Shown one piece after another: positions 53,820 through 64,000 of a stretch of 64,000 bases of DNA. Numbering within the stretch: the stretch's first letter is position 1; the number at the start of each line of letters is the position of its first letter. Where the stretch lies: the NCBI RefSeq assembly GCF_052857255.1, contig NC_135506.1:80757618-80821617 (forward strand). The letters are read 5' to 3'. The notes under the pieces were generated by a model. It was not told the origin of the DNA, made no database searches, and was given only the letters and a program-made list of their open reading frames with translations. The position numbers were made by a program, and so were the translations under genes. This DNA comes from Amblyomma americanum (Eukaryota > Arthropoda > Arachnida > Ixodida > Ixodidae).

Positions 53820-55419
53820 AATCACGATCGACTGTAATGTCCTACAATGAGATTTTCGTCAACGAGAGCAGCGGTACGTGGACGGCCAGCACTAAGAACA
53901 CGAAACCGCGCAAGAGAACCACAACCTTCGAACAACTGGAAACAAACGAGGCTAACGTTAGCGGCAAAGTGCCTTGGACGGAAATGACCAGCCGAACGCA
54001 GACCATAAACATCTACGATCAAAGCCAAATACCATAAACTGCACTTTTGTACTACATAGGCAAAAATGCAGGCGAGAAGCGGATCACTATGAAGACGGCT
54101 TGGTTAGTATGCAAGGCCTCAAATATGTGCTATGCTGCTATTTTGAAGGCCATGACATTATTGCGCTGGGACCGACGGAAACCCGTGCAATGCATGACAA
54201 ACACCTCCGCGTACTTTGATCGCTCCATCGTCTGTTCGAATACGACCTTTCAGCGTTGCACAAAAAGTCTTCCGCAGCGGCACTCCTGCTGTTTTTCATG
54301 CTGTCGATGCAGCCAATCACACAGGTCTCGCGCTTGCGCCGCCTGCTGTCCTGACGCCTCACACTCCTCACATGCACCACCAAAGTGCCACCTAGACGCC
54401 TGCATTATTAAAATTACACCACATCGAACAAAAGACAAAAAGGCCCTTTGCATAACATTAACGACAAATACAACATAAGCACAAGCACAAGGTTCGAAGA
54501 GTGATTCTGCCAGTTCCCTCGATATCACGAACCAAGCACTAAGAATATCCCACAGCAATAATCGCAAAGAGCCATTCATATTCACGAACGCAGCAACAAA
54601 AATATGTGGACGGCAATACCACCGCTACAGTGAGACACATAAGTGTTAACACCTGACAGACAAGACGCCCGTCGCCTTAACCACCACAGGATGCACAGCA
54701 ATACCACAACGAAACAAGGACAAGAAAACAAGAAAGAGAAATGAAGGGTCGCCGCGGTGGCTCAGTGGTTATGGCGCTCGGCTACTTTCCCGAAAGACGC
54801 GGCTTTGATCCCGGCCACAGAGGTCAAATTTCGGTGGAGGCGAAACTCTAGAGGCCCTTCTACTGTGCGATGTCAGTGCACGTTAAGAACCCCAGGTGGT
54901 CGAAATTTCCGGAACCGTTCACTACGGCGCCCATCATAGCGTTTTGAGAGTTGCTTCGGGACGTTAATTTCATAAACCAAACCAATATAAACATTTATTA
55001 GTATTGTCGACTCGAGCTTTATGGAAAAGGACATCTGTGTTTGCGACATGCGTGAAAGAGGAGAGGCGGACAGATGAGGCTAGAAAGACGTTGGGGATAA
55101 GATGGCCGCAGCTGTGACGGGACAGGGAGGGATACAGGAGAGCTCTTAGGCCTCCTGTGAACGTGGTGCCGCGCTGCCAGTACATCCCAGCCGCCGAGAA
55201 GCACCATGAACCCAGATGATTTCACCTAGTGCTACTATCCCAGCTGCAATGACGAGGACTAACATTGGACTTTGGAGGCACAACCGCAAGAATGGCATAA
55301 GATGGGAAGCACCCTGATCGCACCCATGGAACTGAAGAGGGTGGGTGCACTCCGGACTGTCTCGCTGTGGCCCTTACGAGCATCACCACGGCTTGCGATA
55401 CCTAAGAGAATGCAATGTG
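53820..55419 (+). other. Exon-like module EM9 (split by a SINE)
   Basis: Core at 54274-54306 with a weaker partner about 60 bp later, then a tract that aligns with EM4 word by word. It ends with CTCGCTGTGGCCCTTACGAG, CATCACCACGGC and GCAATGTG|GTGAGCTCC. A family 2 SINE interrupts it. The start is not defined. Confidence 0.45.
54749..54985 (+). mobile_element. SINE family 2, full length, inserted in EM9
   Basis: A well-preserved copy: box A GGTGGCTCAGTGGTTATGGC, box B GCTTTGATCCCGG, body ACTGTGCGATGTCAGTGCAC, 3' end TTGCTTCGGGACGTTAAT then CATAAACCAAACC. EM4 lacks it at the aligned position, so it inserted after the two modules separated. Confidence 0.85.
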
Positions 55420-55983
55420 GTGAGCTCCTATGCCCTCTGACTTATTTGTCTGTCACGAGCTAGAACCCTATGTTCGTAGGAATGTGCTTCAGAAAGCATG
55501 TGTAATGCTGATGTCACACTCAAGTGGTCTTCCACAATTACTGACAAGTCACGAGTAAGTACCATTACTCTGCATTACTTATCAACGCCTAGAGTTCTTC
55601 ATTAGTCATCCATTAAGATGAAACTCGCTCTCAAACTTTCTGCTAATAGAAAACGATCCCATAATTCGTCATCATGTGGGGAGAGTTGCTGACAGGGATA
55701 CCATGAATTGGCTTACTTTGTCCCCTGATTTTTACATAAGCTCTGGGCGTCGAAACTATGCTTACTGATTCCAGAAAGTGACCCACATGTTATGCACAAT
55801 GATCCAAATTTTTCCACATGTCCAAGCAATGCTTCCTGGTCGTGCGCAGATGCGTTGACCACAATGACGTAATGAAATTCATTGCCGCGTCAAAAAATGT
55901 TCTGACATCCTCCGAATTTCGTGGCATGGACGGAGGATGCCAGGTTTTTAAATGCGATGATCGCAAGCAAGGCTTCTCTGCAG
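55420..55983. other. Intervening sequence between EM9 and EM10
   Basis: AT-rich, no frames. It ends in GGCTTCTCTGCAG (55971-55983). Confidence 0.4.
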
Positions 55984-56544
55984 GCTATCGGTCCAGGCCG
56001 CCTACTGAACACCTACCGTGAGCCGCTTTGCGCTTTACCCAAGCGAAATCTGCGCGTGCGTGATGAATGTGCAGTGTCCCATCCAGGCAGCGACGGAAGT
56101 CAGCACCTGTCCCGGTGTCGAGGTCATCCGCATCAACCCAGTTCCTCTTGAGAATGGCGGCCACTCTTCTAGCGACGCTCCGACACAGAACACGACTTGA
56201 CCCTAACCGAAGTAAGCACAAATGGGGACATCACAACGGAATCAGCAAAAAGATACAGAAGAGCCTTTTTCAATACAGCGAAAACTTGCGACACATCACG
56301 AGACGAGAGCAGAGCTTTGACAAGACTTATACACCAGTGAAGAAGATAACAAACGGCCGAAGACAACTTAGTTGACATTAGACGAGCAGCGGCAATGGAA
56401 CCCGGAACTCGTTGGCTGCCAACACTGCAGGATTCGCGAAGCAAGCGGTAACCGAAGCTGCGTCTGTGCCTCGACTCCTCGATACTCTCCCCGCATCATA
56501 GACCTCATCCAAGCCGGCGTCAGATCACCTTCGGCGTAGTACTG
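55984..56544 (+). other. Exon-like module EM10
   Basis: Bounded by CTTCTCTGCAG and TAGTACTG|GTGAGCAC, 561 bases. The core is decayed (around 56090-56190), but the surrounding stretch matches EM5 (CATCAACCCAGTTCCTCTTG; then GTAAGCACAAATGGGGACA against GCAAGCACAACTGGCGACA). Short frames only. Confidence 0.45.
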
Positions 56545-57523
56545 GTGAGCACAGCATATGTACTCCGTTTTCGCAAAGCTGAGAAATAGCAGCTAAGGAC
56601 ATCGAGATAATGGCAAGCTGTATGGCGATCATCCCTTCACACGCTTGTCTTCTGGCAAAGTAAAAACGCACCCATGCAACGCAGAGATAATATATCACGT
56701 TCTGGGAATGAATATATCCGAATTCGCTCCTGTTCATTAGATATGGGGAGAATAGCGTGTACGAGCACTACTATTTCATCGATGGTTTTTATAGGTGCAT
56801 AGCAAGTAATAACACTCACTTTAGAAGGCTATGCTCTAACAGATACTTTTTGTCGGGTGTGTCATTGGCCGGTGCTCCGTCTATCGAATGTCGCTAACAG
56901 CTGCTGATGTTAGCCAATCCCTGGTAAGCAACAATAATTGTTCAAAGTTAAAATTGGTATCAGCGACCTATTGAGTGTTGAGCGAAGGAGGAGCGCCATT
57001 TCCCCTCTTCGGCACTTGTCTGTTGTCGGTACTTTTTTTTTGTAACTCAGCGGCCTCACTGCTCAAAACTGTACAGTACGCAGGGTCGACCCACGCCGCG
57101 TATTGTGATTTTTCATCAGCATATCATAAGAACGTTGTGCTACTCGGACGGTGGAGTCTGTGCTAAATAAGTCTAGAAGGCTTAGAAGTCGCCCTGATAA
57201 ATAGCGCCATGAAACCTATGCTCAATTTGTTGCATTGCGAGATTTTTACCTGCCCAGCAGTTCCAGTCGAATACACTCGCGGAGCCTGCATTATATTTAG
57301 CACGTGTGTGATGCAGGCCCTGATATGAGAGCTTACTCGTATTGGCTGTTTCACCTCAGCTTATACTAAACAGAGTCGCGTATTTTCCTTCATTTATTCT
57401 TTTAAAATGTTGATTTTCGTCACAGGCTTGCACTTTACTGCGCACATGCAGATGGAAATAAGAAAGGCGCTGTAGATGTGCGTAACTCTAAACAGACATC
57501 AGAACATGCCGGGAGTTGGAGGA
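56545..57523. other. AT-rich interval, nothing recognised
   Basis: Short frames without recognised domain; no repeat seen. Confidence 0.4.
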
Positions 57524-57840
57524 TTAAGAAGTGGAGTACTCCGTAGTGGAGGAGTCCGGAGTGGCGCTCGGATTTGTCTTTGGCTTTTTAGTTTTGGCGC
57601 TGGTAGAACATGCCCGCCGCGCCGCAGATCCGAGGTCCGTGGTCGTGGTGCCCATGGTGATGCCGGACGCTTTCTTGCCCTTATCACAAGCGCGCTCATG
57701 CGCCGTGTAGCGGTCGTCAGCTTCTAGGCTCTGCACTGGCGCGTCGCCTGCGTATGCTGCATGGTTGCCATACATTTCGTATTGGGGCGGTGTCGATAGG
57801 TGGCACACGGTTGCCATGTGCATTCTAGTGACATTGAGGT
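57524..57840 (-). CDS. Possible 3' terminal coding exon, product unknown
   Basis: A minus-strand frame of about 100 codons ending in TAA at 57524-57526. It has codon use unlike the surrounding AT-rich DNA: strong preference for G or C at third positions. Composition is hydrophilic, with Lys/Ser/Thr-rich blocks such as DKGKKASGITMGTTTT and KTKKPKTNPS, and a Tyr-containing PPQYEMYGN motif, as in a disordered tail. An acceptor-like CTCAATGTCACTAG lies just upstream on that strand (about 57825-57840). No family recognised; a pseudogene or chance frame is possible. The start given is the presumed exon start, not a start codon. Confidence 0.3.
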
Positions 57841-58048
57841 CACAACAAAACCAGTGGATAAAGGCTGACCAGCTTTACGCAGAGAAATATTCAGAGCTGC
57901 GCGTTTCCCTGTTCGTTTCTCTTTTCGATACGTTTCCTGAAAAGTCCACGCCGTGAGTTGTGGATTATCGCAGTGCGGATGGGAAGCTATGTAACTGACA
58001 CTGTTGGTGAATCAACATTTAGGAAGTCTGTATCTCTTATTTCTGCAG
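57841..58048. other. Short spacer
   Basis: Ends in TCTCTTATTTCTGCAG, a good acceptor-like sequence for EM11. Confidence 0.4.
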
Positions 58049-59002
58049 CCAGTCAGGACGCTGAGCGCAGCTGGCTCACAAGGCGACTGAACCCCTTACC
58101 TGGAGCAGAGCCTCTCGCTCAAAGCCTCAGTACGGCGTCTGCAGGATTGAGCCAGTCTTTCTGCCACCGAGAGCCACCTTTATTGCCCACAGCGACGCTT
58201 CTCTTGTTCTTCATGGTGCCAGCAATCGGCCAGGTGCCAGGAGCACCTTGCACTGCTGCTGTTTTTCATGCCGGCGGCTCCCCTATCTAGCCAACACTAC
58301 ACATGACACCATCCCCCCCAGCGACAAACTTAGCGAACGCAACACAGCCAGCATAGCCAGAACAAAAACGTGGGTGAGGTCCGAGAACAAAATAAGAATT
58401 AGACACAAATCAAGTAGTGAACATGACAACGCTGACACTGTCAATGCAACCATGCTCACGAACATAAGAAGAACCGTTAATCGTATACCTCCACAACCAC
58501 AAAATTATGAACAGCAATGAACACGAACAGATTGATCAACACAATAGACCGTAAGGTTCTACGCGCTGCTACACTGCATTCAAATATAGTATTAATACGT
58601 ACAAACACTACCTTAAAAATTGTACCAACACAAGAATCATGCAGCACTAACCGCAGACGGGGCTAGGGAGACTTGTAAAGTTTTTAAAACATGACACCCA
58701 GAAACACCAACAGCCCACGTTTTACAGAAACTGATACACCACACAAAGCATTGCGAAATCCAGAAGATACTTGGACGGACACCGATGGCACCAGCTGCAG
58801 TTACTACGACGAGCACGACCGCCAACACGACTATCGATGACATGCTGTGGGGATACTGGCGACCAGTGGCACGCCAGCATCACAGAGCTCTACCAGCACT
58901 CTCCAGCGACAACTTTGCACTCCGGACATTCACCGCTGTGGCAGGGACGAGACTTCGCCACATTCTGCGATTCCACCCCGGGTGAAATTCACGTGAAGCA
59001 CG
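58049..59002 (+). other. Exon-like module EM11
   Basis: Bounded by TATTTCTGCAG and AAGCACG|GTGAGTTC. Core doublet: 58192-58223 (ATLLLFFMVPA) and 58250-58278, 58 bp apart and so out of phase. An A/C-rich tract follows, then CCGCTGTGGCAGGGACGAGA just before the donor, a segment also recognisable in EM4 and EM9. Among the most complete modules. Confidence 0.5.
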
Positions 59003-60041
59003 GTGAGTTCATTGACAGCCTAGCTCTTTTCATATGACGGTGCTAGCTAAAGCCATATGTAGCATGCAGGTAACAAACGTTCCGTACTTATCGAAGAAGA
59101 AGGTTCAGCAGCTCTGGGGGACCACTGCCATATATGGTAATTAAAGCAGTGTCAGTGCCTCTATGTGGCAAACACTTGCATTTCGGGGCCAAAGCAAAGG
59201 TCAGTGAACAGGAAACGGTATGTTTTGATTGCATTACATTAATTCCAAACTTTTTGTGGATTTCCCAACACTTGAAGAGCCATAGTTTTAAAACCAAAAG
59301 CAATGGTAAGCAAATCTCCCTTCCTGCAACGTCTATTTTGCAAATTTAATTTGATGAGCTGCTGCGTTCAAGCAGGAGACAATTATTTACACACATGTTG
59401 TTTTTCCGACCACAACTGTTGGCTTTTCACGACAAAGAAATCCAGCAGAGGCGGTGGATTTCATACAGTGGTGTATTTTTGTGAATCTATGCAGTGAAAC
59501 TGTTCTATTCAGATGTGTTAAGTACAGCAGTGCTCTCAGTTGTAGGTGTGCTAGACCAGTAATTGACAACTCGCGCTCTTCTCTGGAAAGAAAGTGATGG
59601 CGCAGCACCAGCTGTTTGGAAACTCGAGGGTTCATGCTACATTTGCTTCACTAAAATAACTTCTCAACATCTGAATAGCCAGCGAGGGACGTGAATCTCT
59701 GATTAGCATTAGATCTAAAAGTTACAAACCTTGGAATGTAGCCTGCTTATGAGGACCAGCTAACCAATGCGACACTTCACTTGATATAGGAATGTGGCCG
59801 TTGTTTCAGTGCCCACAAAGAATGCTCAAACAAACTGAATTTGAATGGCATGCCAAACAAATTACCTAAGGACCAAAATATCTTTTTCCAATGCCTACGG
59901 CTTCAGGCACTGATTATGGCGCCAGGTGTACCTGTGAAGAATTCTGTAATAATTATACCCTGCCACAACGCTTTAAGTAGCGAGAGTGAAATGAAACGGG
60001 TTGTAAACTCTGTTCAAACAGTACCGGTGTATGGCTACCAG
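59003..60041. other. AT-rich interval, nothing recognised
   Basis: No repeat or domain seen. Confidence 0.4.
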
Positions 60042-60395
60042 TAAATGCTTCATCAGCCTGCCTACGCCCACTGCAGGGCAAGGCCTCGATCCATGTATCT
60101 CCAATTAACCCTGCCCTGTGTCGGCTGCGGCCGTCCTACGCCTACAAACATCTGAATCTCATTCGCCCACCTAACTTTCTGCCGCCCCCTGCTGCGCTTG
60201 CCTTCTCTTGGAATACACTCAGTCGCCCTCAATGACTAGCGCTTATCTTGCCTCCGCATTATATGCCATGCCCTAGCCCATTTCGTCCTCTTGATTTCGA
60301 CTAGGATGTCATTAACCCGCGTTTGTTTCCTCACCCACTCTTCCCGTTTCCGGTCTCTTAACGTTACACCTACCATTTTCCTTTCTATAGCTACC
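60042..60395 (-). pseudogene. C-terminal end of an RTE-like endonuclease-RT, minus strand
   Basis: Read on the minus strand: KMVGVTLRDRKREEWVRKQT, RVNDILVEIKRTKWARAWHI, MRRQDKR, a stop and one frame adjustment, then IPREGKRSRGRQKVRWANEI and RVNWRYMDRGLALQWA with a stop. This tail (W-A-x-H-I-M-R-R and R-G-R-Q-x-x-R-W) is typical of the very common RTE-type RTs of arthropods and is abundant in ticks. Only about 350 bases of the 3' end were integrated; the coding frame is still largely readable. Confidence 0.75.
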
Positions 60396-60799
60396 TATCA
60401 AGATAAACTGCCATTCATGATCTGAGATGTCGGGCATCTCAGTTGGCTCTTCATTTCGTGCCGATATTGGATGGCTAATCGAGAGGCTGCATCCGGACGG
60501 CAGCAAAGTTGTCTCATTTTTGTACATCATTAACTTGAGCTGTAATCTTCATTTCGTGGTAGTTCGGCTTCGTTGGCAAGAGCGTGGAAGAGGTAGAAAA
60601 TATTCTCAAAATGAACAAAAATCAAACTTTTTCTGCAATAAATAAATTCCTGCCCGCCTTTTAGCAAAGCATGCCTGCGCGGATTTCTTGTTTGCTTTGG
60701 GGAACACGCATGTCTGACTTGTACTAAAAATATTAGGCAAACTTTTTAATCTGGCTAATCCTGAGTAACAAAAACCAAAGCTTCAGAGTTATCCTGGTA
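60396..60799. other. AT-rich spacer
   Basis: Nothing recognised. Confidence 0.4.
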
Positions 60800-61030
60800 A
60801 AGCTTGGCTAAACTTGGTTGCATCTCGCTTGGATCATCCATGGCGACTCCTGCCGTTGAATTGCTGAGAGCTGCTGCAATACGTCGTCATCAGCTGAGAG
60901 GAAGCAGAGGCTATATGAAGAGGGCGAGCGCATGGCTTCGGCGTAGCTGCTGTTGAGTGACGTCATGGTTGTCACGTGACTAGACAGAAGCGAGCGCTCG
61001 GTTTCGGCGGCGGGGGCTGACGTGGCAGGC
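60800..61030 (-). repeat. R3-related fragment, minus strand (copy 4)
   Basis: On the minus strand: GCCGCCGAAACCGAGCGCTC, then TCACGTGACAACCATGACG and a tail CCAAGCTTTACCAGGATAAC. The first two words match the upstream part of R3 copies 1 and 2 (CCGAAACCGAGCGC; GTGACAGCTATGACGTCACT). Relative order differs from copies 1-2, so this may be a related element with a shared module rather than the same repeat. Confidence 0.45.
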
Positions 61031-61119
61031 TCCTGGTCAAACTCGCGCACACGGCGAATTATGACGATATAGCGTCAGTATCTGTCTTTCTCTGAATCCC
61101 AAGTTTCCATTTTCTGCAG

Positions 61120-62990
61120 GTTGACTCATCTGGCTCTTGGCACCATTTCGGATTTGCTGCTTGAAAGTGAAGCATTTCTTCCCGGGCGTCATCAGTCCTG
61201 TTCTTCCTGGTGGCTGTTACCGCGCAACGACCCACCCTGTACGCCTTCTCTACACGCCAGCATCCAGAAAACTCCAGCCACCCTGACCTGCAACGAGTAC
61301 AATCAGTGCTACATGCTTTAGAGCTGCCGTGGCAACTACACACATGAAAAACCTTCGCGTGCACATCTGCGCACAACGCAAACTTTCTAACAAGAACACG
61401 AACGTACACAATGACGGCCACAATGCAAATTGCACCAAAGGAATCCGCGCAAACACAGCCACCGTAATCACCTGCCATAACTCAACCATTCCAGCTGTCG
61501 CTACCGTGAGGGCATTTGTTTTGATGACGGCACTCGTGATGTTCTTCATGCATCGGCGAAATGTGCCTTTTCAACATATCGCCAGAGATGAACAATCTGC
61601 AGCCATGGGCTAGGCATACACAGAAGCTACACCCCTACAATCCACGACTACACGCATGCATACCGACACAACATCACAACTATCGCGAACATACCGGGAC
61701 TTTTACTGAGGCAACAAGCGTCGCCATCGTGCTGACGGCCAAGAGTTCACATATTATTCACGCATCGGCGAAGTGCACTTTTTAAGCGCAATCGCTCTAG
61801 CGACATCACTTCTGTTCCTCTTGCGGGGCTTCCATGTGCCGCACTGGTCACACACTACAGGACTACTCCGCACGCATTAATGGGCACAACACCATCTATA
61901 CAGCAACCTACCCCCTCCGAAACACAGCTGCACAGAAGACCTTTCACGACGACTACAATCAGAACCCCATGATTCCCGCTGTCGCTGCCGCGTATTGGCG
62001 CGTCCAAGTCATCCAAGCTACCAGGATCTTCGCAGTGCTGGCAGCCTATACATACCACACACAATCGAAAACCACAGCCAGCAAGCAAGTCCAGTCGCTT
62101 AGACCCACCCCATCACAGCTACACAGAGAACGCCACTGACATCGTCACACATACGAGCCCTTATTCTGTGGCAGCACACGAAGGTACTTCAAAGACGACC
62201 ACAACAAGCACTATGCCAGAAACAACCGATAAAAGCTGTCTCCACTGTACGTGCGCTAGTGTCTAATCGTTTAGACAAGAAGTTGAAGGCACTCGTCCCG
62301 ACTTGCTTTGACCCGGCAAGCAGCAACGTCAATGTGTTGATGACGGCACTCGTGATGTTCATGTGTCGGCAAATTGTGCGTTTTCAACAGAATCGCCAAA
62401 GATGCACCTGCATCGGCAAGGAACGCACAGAAGCTGCACCGATTATTCACGCATGCATACGGACACCACCACCACAGCAATCGCGAAAGTACACCGAGCG
62501 AGCTGTAAAAATTCTAACAAGAACTCAAAGGTACATAAATTCAAAACTATGCCGTAGGAACCCGTGCAATCCACAGCCACATAGACATTGCCAGCCCTGC
62601 AACGATCCTGAAAAAAATACGAAGGCACTATGCACCACAACAGCCAGAAACAACCAACCCTAAAACACGATAGTGAACTTGTCCAGCAGCTAGCATGGTT
62701 AAGGCGGCACTTTGCATATATCCGCCATTGCGGTACCACACTTGCTGCTCATGTTCGTGGCCGTTCGCCCAATTGGCGGCCCTGACGCCTTTGCCACATG
62801 CACAACACCGCACACATTATCAGCCAAAAATATCTCCAAGCAATAGACACTTGCCACGACCTGCATGCAACCCGCACGATCACCACTAAATGCATCACAG
62901 CTGTCACAACTACACGCGTGAACCACACCTGCATTGCATATTTGGCAAACAAACGTGTTTGGATTCTTCATTTGATAAATAAAATTTCCA
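61120..62990 (+). other. Exon-like module EM12 (internally repeated)
   Basis: It opens after CCATTTTCTGCAG. Core-like words at 61188-61217, 61527-61558 (TALVMFFM in frame), about 61727, about 61805 and 62343-62370 (TALVMFMC). The stretch GATGACGGCACTCGTGATGT is shared between 61.5 and 62.3 kb. A/C-rich throughout; frames up to 134 codons but no domain. No donor-like end found before 63 kb. Several units probably merged. Confidence 0.4.
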
Positions 62991-63258
62991 CAACTCCTGG
63001 TTATCTGAGAAATCGAATTTTTTTCACGAGTCTGTGATGATTTGCTCCCTGGTCCAGTGGCCCCAGGCAGCACAACAGCATTGGTCAAACGTTGGGCTAT
63101 CATTGGCAAAAATTGGCACGAACATCGGTCCTACACTGGCATTTGCCATTTTGACACATTGGCACTACTTTCAATTTAGGGCCAACGTACGGCAGATCAA
63201 GAAGCCAACGTAGGCCTGGCGTTCGTTCTGCGACATGGGCCAATAAAGGTCTCAGATA
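62991..63258. other. Spacer, nothing recognised
   Basis: Precedes the 21-bp repeat. The minus-strand frame of that repeat continues into it. Confidence 0.35.
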
Positions 63259-63492
63259 GGCATCCATCTTTCGAACATCGGCATCCAGGTTTCGAACATT
63301 TGCATCCAGCCTTCTAACATTGGTATCCAGTCGTCGAACATTGGTATCCGGCTTTCGAATAATGACATCCAGCTTTCTGCCACCTGGGCCAGTGAAGTTC
63401 ACGGACTGGCATCCAACTTTCAAACATTGGTATCCAGCTTTCGAACCATGGCATCCAGTTTTTGAGCAATGGTATCCAGCTTTCGAACACCG
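63259..63492 (-). repeat. 21-bp minisatellite encoding a heptad repeat on the minus strand
   Basis: About ten 21-bp units GGCATCCAGCTTTCGAACAT-T, interrupted once by a diverged 23-bp unit (about 63385-63407) that shifts the frame. On the minus strand each unit is seven codons, N-V-R-K/R-L-D-A/T, with V and L/M at coiled-coil a and d positions. The frame stays open for 132 codons (63100-63498). It could be a remnant of a coiled-coil gene or a simple minisatellite. Confidence 0.8.
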
Positions 63493-64000
63493 GCACACGC
63501 AAAACCGGCTGCTGGCTAGACTAGCATTGTCGATTTAGCCTTCGAAAGTAACCAGGCTGCATGGCTGGCATCTTGCTTGGAGTGACAAATATGTGCATAG
63601 TAAGAACCCTAGGATGTCCTCACAATCCAACACTCGTCTTTAGGGAAGGGCTGCCCTATACAACGGAGATGCAAACCTTGCACCCTGGTTACTTTTCGCT
63701 AACATGGTACTATTCCACCTAGCAGCTGTGAGGCGCTTGAGGTGGTGTGCCTATAGGCAGGGATCGATCGGGCAGGGGTCAGGACTTGGAGTGGGGTGCC
63801 GGGCATGAGGTGGGGCCCTGGGCAGAACTTGTGGTGGGGTGCTGGGCAGAACCTCGGTTGGGGTACATTTATTTTAATGTTTGCTGCGTGCCAATGATTC
63901 AGGTTAGACAACGCAGCTCGGCCATCTGCTGTAGCACGGCTAAGAGATCCATAAAGTGCTTAACGAAGCTGTCCTCCTGTAAACTGATCAGCCATATCTG
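63493..64000. other. Unassigned end of window
   Basis: Holds a G-rich imperfect repeat of GTGGGGTGCTGGGCAGAAC words at 63790-63860. Nothing else recognised. Confidence 0.4.

Noticed and set aside
63790..63860. G-quadruplex or telomere-like repeat
   Set aside because: The GTGGGG words are irregular and do not match the arthropod TTAGG telomere motif.

Overview
This is eukaryotic, gene-poor, repeat-saturated DNA. It most likely comes from a hard tick (Ixodidae, probably a metastriate genus). Evidence: two tRNA-derived SINE families in many copies, one matching what I recall of the Ruka-type tick SINE; Penelope-like elements (PLEs) with a GIY-YIG endonuclease; and several non-LTR retrotransposon lineages whose 3' ends look like those seen in ticks. 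I see no bacterial operon, no certain host gene and no intact RNA gene. Nearly every long open frame belongs to a decayed mobile element.

Layout. 1-3.8 kb: 3' three quarters of an I-clade non-LTR element (endonuclease, RT, RNase H, (GAA)n tail). 4.6-17.6 kb: a SINE graveyard with at least 20 copies or fragments, several debris pieces of RNase H-type retrotransposons, a 26-bp minisatellite (10.96-11.36 kb) and two copies of an unnamed ~500-bp repeat (R3). 17.9-21.6 kb: a decayed CR1/L2-like element with a 2A-like ribosome-skipping motif near the ORF1 start. 25.1-27.2 kb: a PLE on the minus strand. 33.4-33.7 kb: a minus-strand CR1-like 3' end. 37.8-41.2 kb: a relatively young ORF1/ORF2 non-LTR element with few lesions. 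41.65-46.8 kb: a cluster of three PLE copies of a second lineage, one inverted and two in partial tandem. 47.8-48.1 kb, 60.0-60.4 kb and 60.8-61.0 kb: more 3' fragments. 49.97-50.35 kb and 63.26-63.49 kb: tandem repeats of 100 bp and 21 bp.

The most unusual structure is a dispersed series of about twelve exon-like modules (EM1-EM12) between 21.7 and 63.0 kb. Most start just after a pyrimidine tract plus AG. Many end at a consensus 5' splice site (G|GTGAGT or G|GTGAGC). Nearly all carry one or two copies of a short core about 56-66 bp apart, followed by a long A/C-rich tract. In the frame that recurs most often the core reads x-A-L-L-L-F-F-M-L-A-A. Some modules are clearly paralogous downstream of the core (EM4 and EM9, EM5 and EM10). 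They could be repeated exons of a tick-specific gene or long non-coding RNA, or a mobile unit that carries splice sites. Sequence alone cannot decide between these.

All similarity statements come from reading the sequence and from family knowledge. No database search or alignment program was run, and element boundaries are approximate to tens of bases.
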